Below are positions 1 to 6,923 of a stretch of DNA of 64,000 nt, piece after piece. The first letter of the stretch is position 1; every line of letters starts with the position of its first letter. The notes below the pieces were generated by a model. That model did not search any database and was not told the DNA's origin. It worked only from the letters and a program-made list of their open reading frames with translations. Where the stretch lies: assembly GCA_034421575.1 (NCBI GenBank), contig DAOUKG010000032.1, forward strand, positions 27,942-91,941, in the 5' to 3' direction. Source of the DNA: VXLM01 sp034421575. GTDB lineage: Bacteria > Chloroflexota > Dehalococcoidia > Lucifugimonadales > VXLM01. The translations under genes were made by a program, and so were the position numbers.

Positions 1-861
1 CAGATGCGTCAGGACATTCTTGACGCCTTCGAGAACGACAGAGACCTTCAGGTTCTGGCCATGTTCGACGAGTCGGATGCATTTCTTCAACGTGACTGGT
101 CTTCTGGCTCTCCGGTGGTGGAGTCGCTCCGAGCACTCATGGACGACACTGGCAACAGGTTCAAGGTTGTCTTCGCCGGGCTCCACAACGTACAGCGTTT
201 CGCCAACCGGCCCAACAGTCCGTTCCCCAATTTGGGCTTCAACTCCAACACTCCTCGGAGAGGGGGGATCGGGCCCTTAAGGGACCACGAGGCAAGAAAC
301 CTCGTAGAGCAACCATTCAGTCTGTTGGGCTTTAGATTCGAACCCCTCGCAGTTGACAAAATTCTTAGCTATACCAACAGGCATCCTTCATTGATCCAGT
401 TTTTCTGTCATGAGCTTATACAGTCATACAGGCAGAGCAATCCGGACGGGAGCCCACCATTCACAATTGGAATAGATGAGGTCGACAGGGTGTATCGAAC
501 TCAGAGCATACAGGGAGGTATCAAACGGCGATTCAAGGCGACCTTCGAACTGGACCCCCGCTACCATGTGATCGCCTTAGCAATGATCCTGGATCAAGAA
601 CATCCAACGCAGAGCTGGGGTTTGGACAAGTTGAGGTCGCACTGCCAGTCCTACTGTCCACTCACGTTCGAGCCGGATAGCCTCAGCAACCTCGAGTTAG
701 CGTCGCTCTTGAACGAATTGATTGGACTGGGCGTTCTCGCTCAGGATGGAGATTCCTACCGAATGAGAAGTTCACTCATCGCACAAATGTTTGGAAGCGA
801 GGATGAAGTAATTGAAATGCTTGGCGAACTTGAGGCTGAGGAGCCGTATTCGGTAAGTTGA
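1..861 (+). CDS. STAND/AAA-type ATPase, C-terminal part (5' truncated by window edge)
   Basis: The frame is open from base 1, so the N-terminus with the P-loop lies outside the window. Near fragment residues 15-30, a hydrophobic strand followed by MFDESDAFLQ resembles a Walker B plus acidic catalytic pair. FKVVFAGLHNVQRF near residue 58 resembles the sensor-1 strand of ORC/CDC6- and STAND-like ATPases. The segment PLRDHEARNLVEQPF, then NRHPSLIQFFCHEL, matches the usual post-ATPase winged-helix linker of this superfamily. The C-terminal 100 residues look like a helical or winged-helix region. The stop codon directly abuts the next ATG, so the two genes are almost certainly co-translated. The superfamily call is an inference from motif order; the exact family is not recognised. 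Confidence 0.6.
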   Translation, partial: QMRQDILDAFENDRDLQVLAMFDESDAFLQRDWSSGSPVVESLRALMDDTGNRFKVVFAGLHNVQRFANRPNSPFPNLGFNSNTPRRGGIGPLRDHEARNLVEQPFSLLGFRFEPLAVDKILSYTNRHPSLIQFFCHELIQSYRQSNPDGSPPFTIGIDEVDRVYRTQSIQGGIKRRFKATFELDPRYHVIALAMILDQEHPTQSWGLDKLRSHCQSYCPLTFEPDSLSNLELASLLNELIGLGVLAQDGDSYRMRSSLIAQMFGSEDEVIEMLGELEAEEPYSVS

Positions 862-2130
862 ATGAATCTCGAGCCACTCGCCTACTCCCTCCCTTCCACA
901 CAGTCCTTTGTTCACTCCATTACTGACAACGACGACAACGGTGTAAAGGTCGTCTTGCTTCCAGACAATCTAAGCCGCGAAATGGTGGGACGGCTAGTCA
1001 GAAATCGATTAGCCGCCCTCAAACTCACTGTTAGTAGACTCTTCGATCCCGGAGGGGCCAGCCCGGTTTCGGCTAGCGCCAAGGCCATGAATGCCATCTG
1101 GCCATCGCCCCGTACGCTCAGAACCGTCCACAACCTGCTGTGCTGCACGGATCTCCCCGATATCTTGTACGTTCACCGAATCGGAGCAAGACAAGAGTGG
1201 ACCGGATTCATCGAGAGTTGGGCGCGGGAATATCGCATACTGAGGAACTCAGGGAACACTGACATTCCGTCCTTGTGCGTGATTGCCAAGTTGAAAGATT
1301 TCGAGTTCATCCTGCCAGAGTCCAAATCAGACCTCACATTCCATTGGTGGTGGGGCTTTCCATCAATGCTGGAGGTAAGACTCTCATGTAGGATAGCGAG
1401 CGAGCAGTTCGATAGAGATGATCCAGCCACCTCCAGTTGGAGGGAATACGTGCTTCCTGGCCTTGTCGGCAGTGACATACAGCTCGCCGAGCATATGTGG
1501 AGCAGGGTCATGGATAGCACCGATCAAACCATGAGGGGTCTGTCGGAATACTGGGACCGCCTTGAAAATACAGCGCTCAGCGACTCGATTGATGACGTAA
1601 TAGAAATCGTCAGGGCCAACCGGGGAACGTACGGTGCAGGGCAGGAGCCACCTCTGCATCTGCGCAGACTCTGGGCCAGTGGTGGGCTAATCTACACGCG
1701 GGAGTACGGACTTGAGGTTCATCCCGCTTTGCTGGCTCATCGTGAACTCTGGACTAGTGTTGAACACATGCTATGGCGCGGCCAGTCCGAACTGCTTCTT
1801 CCGATAGTTAACGAGATTCGCCTTAGGGTATGTCAGGACTTGACTGAAACGTACGGTAGTGACTGGCCAGTCAAATGGGTACCTCCTCACTTTGAGCATG
1901 ATATCGAGGAGGTCAGCCGCTCTCCTCTAGGCACTGAACTAAGTCACGTCAGCTACCTCATTCAGAATCTGGGCATGTACAACCATCGCCACGACTTGTA
2001 TCAGAAGCGATTTCTCGGAGAACTGGTTCTAATGGCGAAGACCTTGAGGAATGAAATCGCCCATTACAAGCCTGTCTCATATCAGGACTTTGCAGGACTG
2101 TGTGATGAGCGGAACAGGGTGGGGATATAG
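862..2130 (+). CDS. Unknown 422-aa protein with a C-terminal HEPN-type RNEIAH motif
   Basis: It starts immediately after the stop of the STAND-like ATPase gene, implying a functional pair. Residues 1-330 match nothing I recognise. The last 80 residues are helical, and R396-N-E-I-A-H401 fits the R-x4-6-H motif of HEPN domains. That motif includes the polar residue after Arg that is typical of HEPN ribonucleases, and the surrounding segment resembles Swt1-like HEPN regions. HEPN proteins paired with NTPases are commonly abortive-infection or toxin effectors, so an RNase effector controlled by the upstream ATPase is a reasonable hypothesis. It could equally be a non-catalytic HEPN scaffold. No transmembrane segment or signal peptide is visible. 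Base composition is less GC-rich than the genes to the right of the tRNA. Confidence 0.5.
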   Translation: MNLEPLAYSLPSTQSFVHSITDNDDNGVKVVLLPDNLSREMVGRLVRNRLAALKLTVSRLFDPGGASPVSASAKAMNAIWPSPRTLRTVHNLLCCTDLPDILYVHRIGARQEWTGFIESWAREYRILRNSGNTDIPSLCVIAKLKDFEFILPESKSDLTFHWWWGFPSMLEVRLSCRIASEQFDRDDPATSSWREYVLPGLVGSDIQLAEHMWSRVMDSTDQTMRGLSEYWDRLENTALSDSIDDVIEIVRANRGTYGAGQEPPLHLRRLWASGGLIYTREYGLEVHPALLAHRELWTSVEHMLWRGQSELLLPIVNEIRLRVCQDLTETYGSDWPVKWVPPHFEHDIEEVSRSPLGTELSHVSYLIQNLGMYNHRHDLYQKRFLGELVLMAKTLRNEIAHYKPVSYQDFAGLCDERNRVGI

Positions 2131-2189
2131 TGAACCGCCGGCATTGTGTTTCCACTTGACGAGGGGTAGGCGCAAGAATAGAGCGACGA

Positions 2190-2462
2190 CTATCGTTTGA
2201 CGGCCTCCGCGTCTCCCACCACAGGTAGCAGGATATGTAGCAGGCCCAACTCGGCGGCGAGGTTAAACAGGGAAATGAGATGGCCCGGGTCCGGCTTAGT
2301 TCCCTTCTTCCACCGCCATACGCATCGAACGTTCACGCGCAGGCGGCGGGCAAGCCCCCGCCACGACAGCCCGGCGGCTTCACGGAGTCGCTCCAGCCGC
2401 TCAGGGAAGTCTGGAGGGAATCGGGAAGGTTCCACGTGATAGACGTTCTGTTGACGGCGCAC
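2190..2462 (-). CDS. Small HTH (XRE-like) protein
   Basis: A protein of about 90 aa with a helix-turn-helix core (LREAAGLSWRGLARRLRVNV followed by RCVWRWKKGTKPDP), as in XRE/Cro-like DNA-binding proteins. A TTG 30 bases further upstream would overlap the neighbouring gene. I prefer the GTG at 2462 (or the TTG at 2465) because a purine-rich GGAGGGGGGAG lies just upstream and this places the start a few bases after the stop of the preceding gene. It is the last gene of a four-gene minus-strand cluster. DNA target and role are unknown; regulation of the mobile element is likely from context. Confidence 0.6.
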   Translation of the reverse strand: MRRQQNVYHVEPSRFPPDFPERLERLREAAGLSWRGLARRLRVNVRCVWRWKKGTKPDPGHLISLFNLAAELGLLHILLPVVGDAEAVKR

Positions 2463-2469
2463 CAAGTCG

Positions 2470-2760
2470 CTACTCCCCCCTCCGGGATACAACTATCAGG
2501 TCGTCGTCCAACAGGACGCCCAGACCTCCCGGCACCCTTGTCGCCAGCGCCACTATCGCCAGCATAGCACCGCCGTTGGGCCATCCGCCATCGCGCCAGT
2601 ACTTCAACTGACGGGGGTCTACTCCCAGACAGACTGACATCCCCTCCCAGGTCATTCCGGTGATTTCCTTGAGCGCGGTGAGCCTGTCGGAGAAGTCCTC
2701 AGGCAGCAGAGACCCGTCGGGCACAAACAGATGGGGCAGCAGATGGCGTTCTCTACTCAT
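2470..2760 (-). CDS. Small HTH-like protein
   Basis: A 96-aa protein starting at ATG. Its layout mirrors the downstream neighbour: DFSDRLTALKEITGMTWEGM, then SVCLGVDPRQLKYWRDGG, resembles an HTH whose recognition helix is read as RQLKYWRDG. The start overlaps the end of the preceding gene by 8 bases, consistent with translational coupling. It and the 90-aa neighbour look like distant paralogues, since both carry an xxFxxRLxxLxExxGxxWxG-type motif. Function is unknown beyond probable DNA binding. Confidence 0.55.
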   Translation of the reverse strand: MSRERHLLPHLFVPDGSLLPEDFSDRLTALKEITGMTWEGMSVCLGVDPRQLKYWRDGGWPNGGAMLAIVALATRVPGGLGVLLDDDLIVVSRRGE

Positions 2761-2995
2761 CGCAGACCATCACGACGAAAAGGTCGTCGAACTCGGAGCA
2801 CTCCAGAGATTCCATGAGCCGCCGCCTAATCGACGGCGAAGGGCATCTCCTGCCGTTGATGAGGCGGGAGAGGTGTCCCGAAGAGACTTCGAGCAGATGA
2901 GCGAGGTCGTTCTGGGTCATGTTGAGCCGGTTGAGGCGGTCCCAAACCGCCTCGGCCTTCAGTTGCACCTTCCTAGCGGGGCGCTTACCTGCCAC
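2753..2995 (-). CDS. XRE-family HTH protein
   Basis: An 80-aa protein. LNRLNMTQNDLAHLLEVSSG followed by HLSRLINGRRCPS is a clear Cro/CI-type helix-turn-helix. The longer reading frame would start at 3055, but a strong AAAGGAGGG ribosome binding site lies five bases before the GTG at 2995, so I use that start. It overlaps the preceding gene by 11 bases and the following gene by 8. A basic N-terminal tail (residues 1-15) precedes the HTH. Probably a regulator of the element or an antitoxin-like protein; no toxin partner is recognisable. Confidence 0.65.
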   Translation of the reverse strand: MAGKRPARKVQLKAEAVWDRLNRLNMTQNDLAHLLEVSSGHLSRLINGRRCPSPSIRRRLMESLECSEFDDLFVVMVCDE

Positions 2996-3194
2996 GCCTG
3001 CCCTCCTTTGCCGGGATTTCGCCACCATCGGCGGCCAAAGCGGATGCGGAGTCATCCCCCGCAGCGTCCTGCTCGATGAGGGACCGGAAATGAGCGCGAA
3101 CGATCATGCGGGCCAGGATTTTCAAGCCCTGCAGACGCATCGCGTTCTGCTCTTTGGTGAGACGAGTGTCTCTGCTCAGGTCTCTTGAATTCAT
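2985..3194 (-). CDS. Small hypothetical protein
   Basis: A 69-aa reading frame starting at ATG 3194, the first gene of the minus-strand four-gene cluster. Its sequence is highly charged, with a predicted helix (residues 8-40, RLTKEQNAMRLQGLKILARM and beyond) and a basic C-terminus. No domain is recognised. Support comes from its position and from its 11-base overlap with the strongly supported XRE gene that follows. A longer frame extends upstream to 3356 but has no convincing start signal. Confidence 0.4.
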   Translation of the reverse strand: MNSRDLSRDTRLTKEQNAMRLQGLKILARMIVRAHFRSLIEQDAAGDDSASALAADGGEIPAKEGRRGR

Positions 3195-3428
3195 GCGTTG
3201 CACCCCGGTGGCGCAGTAGTGATCTTTGGTGTATGATAAGCGGAACAGTACGTGTGTTCTGTAATATGGCAGTCTAACAGTAGCGCACACCAATGGGCAA
3301 TAGCAATCGGTGAGTAATATGGGATCATTGATAAATTGCTTCCTGTAATGTAACAAGTGTTGACCAACTATTGACCTTTTGAAGGTAGGAGCGTCAATGT
3401 GACACCGGAGTCTAACGGGGAGGCAGCT
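3195..3428. promoter_or_regulatory. Divergent regulatory region between HTH cluster and XRE/IrrE-like pair
   Basis: An AT-rich interval separating the minus-strand small-gene cluster from the plus-strand XRE gene. It contains a direct repeat of TTGACC at 3360-3365 and 3371-3376 and a TTGATA hexamer at 3328-3333. No -10 box could be assigned with confidence. Such divergent intervals with short repeats are typical operator regions for XRE regulators of mobile elements, so binding by one of the neighbouring HTH proteins is inferred. Confidence 0.35.
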
Positions 3429-3833
3429 ATGAACGAGGAGACAGACCGCCGAGACGAGACCATCGGCCAGATGCTCAGACGGCTGCGGGGCGACATGAGC
3501 CTGCGGGGAGTCCAGCGCATCAGCGGCATCTCGAACGCCTACCTCTCACAGATCGAGAAAGACCTTCGTCATCCGGGACCCAAGGTTCTCAAGAGACTGG
3601 CTGCGCTCTACGGTGTCGGTGTCCAGGACCTGTTCAAGAAGGCCGGATACCTGGAGGAGGGAGAGGAGCCGGAGGTAGACGAGACCGCTGAGGTGGAGAG
3701 GGCCTACCAGTACGTCCTGGCCGATCCCGTGTTTCGCGTTGGAACCAGACCCAGAGGTCCCCTTTCCATCGAGTCGAAGCGTTTCATCGTCGAGCTGTAC
3801 GAGCGCTACAGCGGGAAGAGGCTGCTCTCGTGA
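3429..3833 (+). CDS. XRE-family transcriptional regulator (ImmR-like)
   Basis: A 134-aa protein with an N-terminal Cro/CI HTH: GQMLRRLRGDMSLRGVQRIS, then GISNAYLSQIEKDLRHPGPK, then LKRLAALYGV. A charged C-terminal half follows. ATG 3429 is preceded by GGGGAGG at 3417-3423 with a 5-base spacer. A GTG at 3399 with an upstream GGTAGGAG is an alternative start adding 10 residues. The stop overlaps the next start (GTGA), so it is coupled to the ImmA/IrrE-like gene. This is the arrangement seen in ImmR/ImmA control pairs of integrative elements and in DNA-damage-responsive prophages. Confidence 0.8.
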   Translation: MNEETDRRDETIGQMLRRLRGDMSLRGVQRISGISNAYLSQIEKDLRHPGPKVLKRLAALYGVGVQDLFKKAGYLEEGEEPEVDETAEVERAYQYVLADPVFRVGTRPRGPLSIESKRFIVELYERYSGKRLLS

Positions 3834-4777
3834 GCGCCGTCACGCTGGACGATTTCTGCCGCCACCTCGTGGACGGTGAACCTCCCAACGAGAGACTCCA
3901 TCCAACGGGCGTGGCTCGGGAGTTCGTGGGATTCTTCGGCCTATCGCCCTTTCCACACATGGACGAGACCGAGTCGCTGCTCAACAGAGCCGTCATCGCT
4001 ACCGTAGTTCGATCTCATGACATGGCAGGGTTAAGGGGATATCACACGGGAACGAACATCGGCAGCTATCAGATCGTAATCGACGCGACTGATGGCATCG
4101 TGGCCCAGGAGCACACGGTGCTCCACGAGACTTACGAGATCATCAAAGAAAGGCTCGGAGACCTCTATACGGATATCGGAGTCCCGCAGGGCAAGAGCAT
4201 GTGCCGTCAGGCCGACCGGTTCGCCGCTGCGGTGCTGATGCAGCCCTACTGGTTCTCCCTGTTCGCCACGTCGTCAGGGTTGGACATTATCGCCCTGCAA
4301 AAGGCATACGGCCGCGCCTATTCGTCGGTGATCTTGAGGCTGGCCGAGGTGATGCGGGATCAGCCGCTCATTGCGGTCCTGTACGAGCGCGGAGAGGCAA
4401 GGGAGCCCTACTTTCGGACGACGGCTCCCGTTGCGCACTTCAGGGCTACGGTCGTAGCCCGCACTCCCGGATTCGGGGCGCGCCACAGCCGCGCGTTGTG
4501 CGGAACGAAGGGAGGAATGCCGCGATGGGGAAGGCCCCTTCCTCCCGGCTCGCTTGCCGAGGGCGTGGCGCTGACGGGCAAGCCGAGCTACGTCGAGAAA
4601 GAGCCGGGGTTTGGCGATGTGGCCGTCGCCGCAAGACCGGTATTCCGGCGGGGACGTTTGAAAAGGATCGTCGTAGTTGCCGTGCCCTATAACGACTGTG
4701 CCGTTTTGCTGCGCCAGACCGCAGACCCATCTTTCGAGTCCGCGCGTCGCCTAGCTGTGGCGGCCGGTCCCTGGTAG
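3830..4777 (+). CDS. ImmA/IrrE-like (DUF955-type) protein with altered zinc motif
   Basis: A 315-aa protein that overlaps its XRE partner by four bases. The motif at residues 99-103 is HETYE, where active ImmA/IrrE peptidases normally have HExxH. The third-ligand region (MCRQADRFAAAVLM) has Gln where a Glu is usual. The fold is still recognisable from the helix after the motif and from the AxxFAAxxLM segment. Residues about 190-315 form an extra C-terminal region whose function I do not recognise. ImmA-type proteins cleave or inactivate the partner XRE repressor to induce an element. With two ligand changes this one may act without proteolysis or use other ligands. Confidence 0.65.
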   Translation: MSAVTLDDFCRHLVDGEPPNERLHPTGVAREFVGFFGLSPFPHMDETESLLNRAVIATVVRSHDMAGLRGYHTGTNIGSYQIVIDATDGIVAQEHTVLHETYEIIKERLGDLYTDIGVPQGKSMCRQADRFAAAVLMQPYWFSLFATSSGLDIIALQKAYGRAYSSVILRLAEVMRDQPLIAVLYERGEAREPYFRTTAPVAHFRATVVARTPGFGARHSRALCGTKGGMPRWGRPLPPGSLAEGVALTGKPSYVEKEPGFGDVAVAARPVFRRGRLKRIVVVAVPYNDCAVLLRQTADPSFESARRLAVAAGPW

Positions 4778-4824
4778 TTGCAGGTAGATTGCTAGGTGAG
4801 TTATAGTAAGACAATGTCATACTA
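4778..4824 (+). promoter_or_regulatory. Promoter with palindromic operator upstream of RHH/recombinase operon
   Basis: A perfect odd-length inverted repeat, AGTAAGACAATGTCATACT, lies at 4805-4823 (AGTA-A-GACA-A-TGTC-A-TACT). A TATAGT -10-like hexamer at 4802-4807 overlaps its left arm. A weak -35-like TTGCAG lies at 4778-4783, 18 bases upstream. The palindrome ends 22 bases before the ATG of the ribbon-helix-helix gene, an ideal place for autorepression of the RHH-recombinase operon. Confidence 0.5.
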
Positions 4825-4845
4825 CGGAAGGCAAAAAGAGAGACG

Positions 4846-5076
4846 ATGCCAGCAATCCCGAGGAACACCAAGACCATCACCTTCTCCCTGCCGCCTGAGA
4901 TGGCGGAGCAGGTGCATGAAGTGATGCGGGAAGAGGGCCGGACGATGAGCGAACTGATCCGAGAGGCTCTACGCAACTACATGGAGGAGCGGGAATGGCT
5001 CAGGGATATCCGGTCCCAGAGGCTCAGAGAACGTGAGAAAGAACGGGAAGACGTCAGAAGGAGGACTGAAAAGTGA
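4846..5076 (+). CDS. Ribbon-helix-helix (CopG/MetJ-type) regulator
   Basis: A 76-aa protein. KTITFSLPPEMAEQVHEVMR, followed by EEGRTMSELIREALRNYM, is a canonical ribbon-helix-helix: the TITFSL beta strand contacts DNA and two helices follow. A strongly charged C-terminal coiled-coil tail (Arg/Glu-rich, residues 50-76) extends beyond it. The stop overlaps the recombinase start (GTGA), so the two are one operon. It most likely represses its own promoter through the palindrome at 4805-4823 and so controls recombinase expression. Confidence 0.8.
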   Translation: MPAIPRNTKTITFSLPPEMAEQVHEVMREEGRTMSELIREALRNYMEEREWLRDIRSQRLREREKEREDVRRRTEK

Positions 5077-6701
5077 TCGATAAGCAACCTAAAGACTACA
5101 CACCGGCAGCCCTCTACGCCAGAGTTTCCAGCGACCGTCAGGATGTTGACCTGTCCGTCGCCGCACAGTTGAGGGCGCTCCGGGAGCACGCCGAAAAGAA
5201 CGGTTACATGGTTGTGCGCGAGTATGTCGACGAGGCCGAAAGCGGACGCATCGCCGACAGGCCCCAGTTCCGCAAGATGCTGGACGAAGCCTCAAAAGCC
5301 AGTGCCCCCTTCCAGGAGATTCTCGTCTGGAAATTCTCCCGCTTCACGCGGAAGCGGGAGCACGCCGTCGCTTTCAAGTCCATGCTTCGAAGACGCGGTA
5401 TTCGAGTGACATCGATCACTGAGCACGCCGACGACTCGCCCACAGGCAAGCTCATGGAAGCCATCATCGAGAGCGTGGACGAGTTCTATAGCGAGAACTT
5501 GGCCCAAGAGGTCACGCGGGGGTTGCGTGAGGCCGCCTCTCGTGGCTTCTGGATGGGCACCAACGCCCCATTTGGCTACAAGAAAGTCTACGTCCAAGAC
5601 GGAGCCAAGAAGCGCCCGAAGCTGGAGCCGAACCCGCCAGAAGATGCAGTGGTCAAGCGCATGTTCGACATGGCCCTGCAGGGCATGAGTTCACTCGACA
5701 TCGCCAGGAACCTCAACGCCGAAGGCATCGCCAGTCCCAAAGGGAAGCAGTGGCTCAAGAGTACCGTCCACACAACTATCAACAACGAAGCATACACAGG
5801 CACCGTAGTCTGGGGAGTCAATGCCAAGGACGGCGCTCCGCCGGTACGCGTCGAGAAGGCGTTCCCCGCCATCGTCTCCAAGCGCAAGTTCCAGCAGGTC
5901 GCCAACCTGCTGAAATCTCGCGCACCTAAGAGCGTACATCCCCGCCGGGCGTCCAGCCCTTACCTGCTCAGCGGACTGGCAAAGTGCGAGACATGCGGCA
6001 AGGCCCTCACTGCAGCCGAGGCCAAAAGCGGCAAGTACACCTACTACGTCTGCCACTCCCTGCTCAAGAAGGGTAAGGGAACGTGCAGGACTCCCAGGCT
6101 CAACTCGAAGAACTTTGAGGGCCTGATCGTCTCCAACATCCGCGACAATATCCTCACTGAGAGCAACATCCGCGACCTTGTGAAGATAGTGGACGGGGAG
6201 ATGGACGGGGTTGCCCGCGAGCAGCGCAAGAGACTGAAGGTAATCGAAGAGGAGCTTGAGGACGTGAAGAAACGGCTGGACAAAATCTGGCACGCCATCG
6301 AGACGACCGATATCGAGATGTCCCAAGCCTCGGACCGCATCAAAGAGAACTGGGAGCGCAAGGAGAAGCTGGAAACCTCGGCTGAGGAGGCGCGGGCGGC
6401 TCTGTCGAAGCGGAGAGTTACGCTGGACAGGATGGCGAAGATCACGGACTTCGCACAGGAAATGAGGGAGTATCTAAAGAAAAGCGACCTAACCCAGTCG
6501 AGGGCGTTCATACGGTCGTTCGTCAAGGAGGTTTCGGTCAGGCCCGGCAAGGCCACGATCCACTACACAATGCTCACTCCGGAGGATAGTCCCACATTAG
6601 GCGGCGACACCGCAGAGGTCATCCTGAACGGAGGAGTTATGAATATGGGAGTCTCAAGTGGGGAAGGAGGGACTCGAACCCTCACGCCTTGCGGCACATG
6701 A
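5073..6701 (+). CDS. Large serine recombinase (site-specific integrase)
   Basis: A 542-aa protein that starts at GTG with AAGGAGGAC at 5059-5067. The resolvase catalytic domain spans about residues 12-150, with YARVS giving catalytic Ser19 and Arg17, and VWKFSRFTR near 85-93. A recombinase domain follows (about 165-265). The zinc ribbon has C305-x2-C308 and C327/C338, and a charged coiled coil spans about 380-450, the usual order for large serine integrases. It catalyses strand exchange between attP and attB through a phosphoserine intermediate. The last 13 codons (from about base 6660) read antisense through the tRNA-Leu gene. The native C-terminus is therefore probably set by the attachment junction and would differ in the excised element. 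Confidence 0.93.
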   Translation: MIDKQPKDYTPAALYARVSSDRQDVDLSVAAQLRALREHAEKNGYMVVREYVDEAESGRIADRPQFRKMLDEASKASAPFQEILVWKFSRFTRKREHAVAFKSMLRRRGIRVTSITEHADDSPTGKLMEAIIESVDEFYSENLAQEVTRGLREAASRGFWMGTNAPFGYKKVYVQDGAKKRPKLEPNPPEDAVVKRMFDMALQGMSSLDIARNLNAEGIASPKGKQWLKSTVHTTINNEAYTGTVVWGVNAKDGAPPVRVEKAFPAIVSKRKFQQVANLLKSRAPKSVHPRRASSPYLLSGLAKCETCGKALTAAEAKSGKYTYYVCHSLLKKGKGTCRTPRLNSKNFEGLIVSNIRDNILTESNIRDLVKIVDGEMDGVAREQRKRLKVIEEELEDVKKRLDKIWHAIETTDIEMSQASDRIKENWERKEKLETSAEEARAALSKRRVTLDRMAKITDFAQEMREYLKKSDLTQSRAFIRSFVKEVSVRPGKATIHYTMLTPEDSPTLGGDTAEVILNGGVMNMGVSSGEGGTRTLTPCGT

Positions 6702-6740
6702 TCCTAAGTCATGCTCGTCTGCCAATTCCGACACTTCCCC
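6659..6740 (-). tRNA. tRNA-Leu (anticodon UAG)
   Basis: Read on the minus strand, the acceptor stem is GGGGAAG (6734-6740) paired with CTTCCCC (6660-6666), with A as discriminator. The anticodon stem CATGA/TCATG encloses loop CTTAGGA, giving anticodon TAG. A long variable arm of the class II type is present. The T arm GAGGG-TTCGAGT-CCCTC is perfect. No CCA is encoded. Its 3' end faces the serine recombinase gene, which runs into it. Confidence 0.95.
6660..6701. other. Probable attachment site (att) at tRNA-Leu 3' end
   Basis: The recombinase coding frame crosses into the 3' half of tRNA-Leu, the usual geometry when an element integrates at a tRNA 3' end. No second copy of the tRNA 3' segment was seen between base 1 and 6600, so the other end of the element must lie left of the window. 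The exact crossover sequence cannot be read from one end. Confidence 0.4.
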
Positions 6741-6923
6741 ACGGGGCGATGACGGGGTATGTCGATTATAGCTGGGTGGGTGGGGCGGTGCATAGGAAGG
6801 CCGGCTGGCGAGGGGGATTCACCGCAGAGGGCGCGGAGAGCGCAGAGGGGATAAGAGGGCCTTCGGTAGGCTCAGGGCGAGCGAAATGACGTTGCTCGAC
6901 AGCGCACCTTCAAAAAGGCCCCT
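6741..6923. repeat. Intergenic dispersed repeats E and D
   Basis: Between the tRNA and the first ankyrin gene lies a family E repeat (TTCACCGCAGAGG-type, about 6818-6850), joined to a diverged family D segment (about 6858-6885). The same E-D pairing recurs near 12769-12832 and 54561-54625. No gene is seen here. Confidence 0.7.

Noticed and set aside
4..861. ATG at base 4 as a true start for the ATPase gene
   Set aside because: The frame is open at base 1, no ribosome binding site can be seen, and the Walker A region needed for this family is missing, so it is an internal Met.
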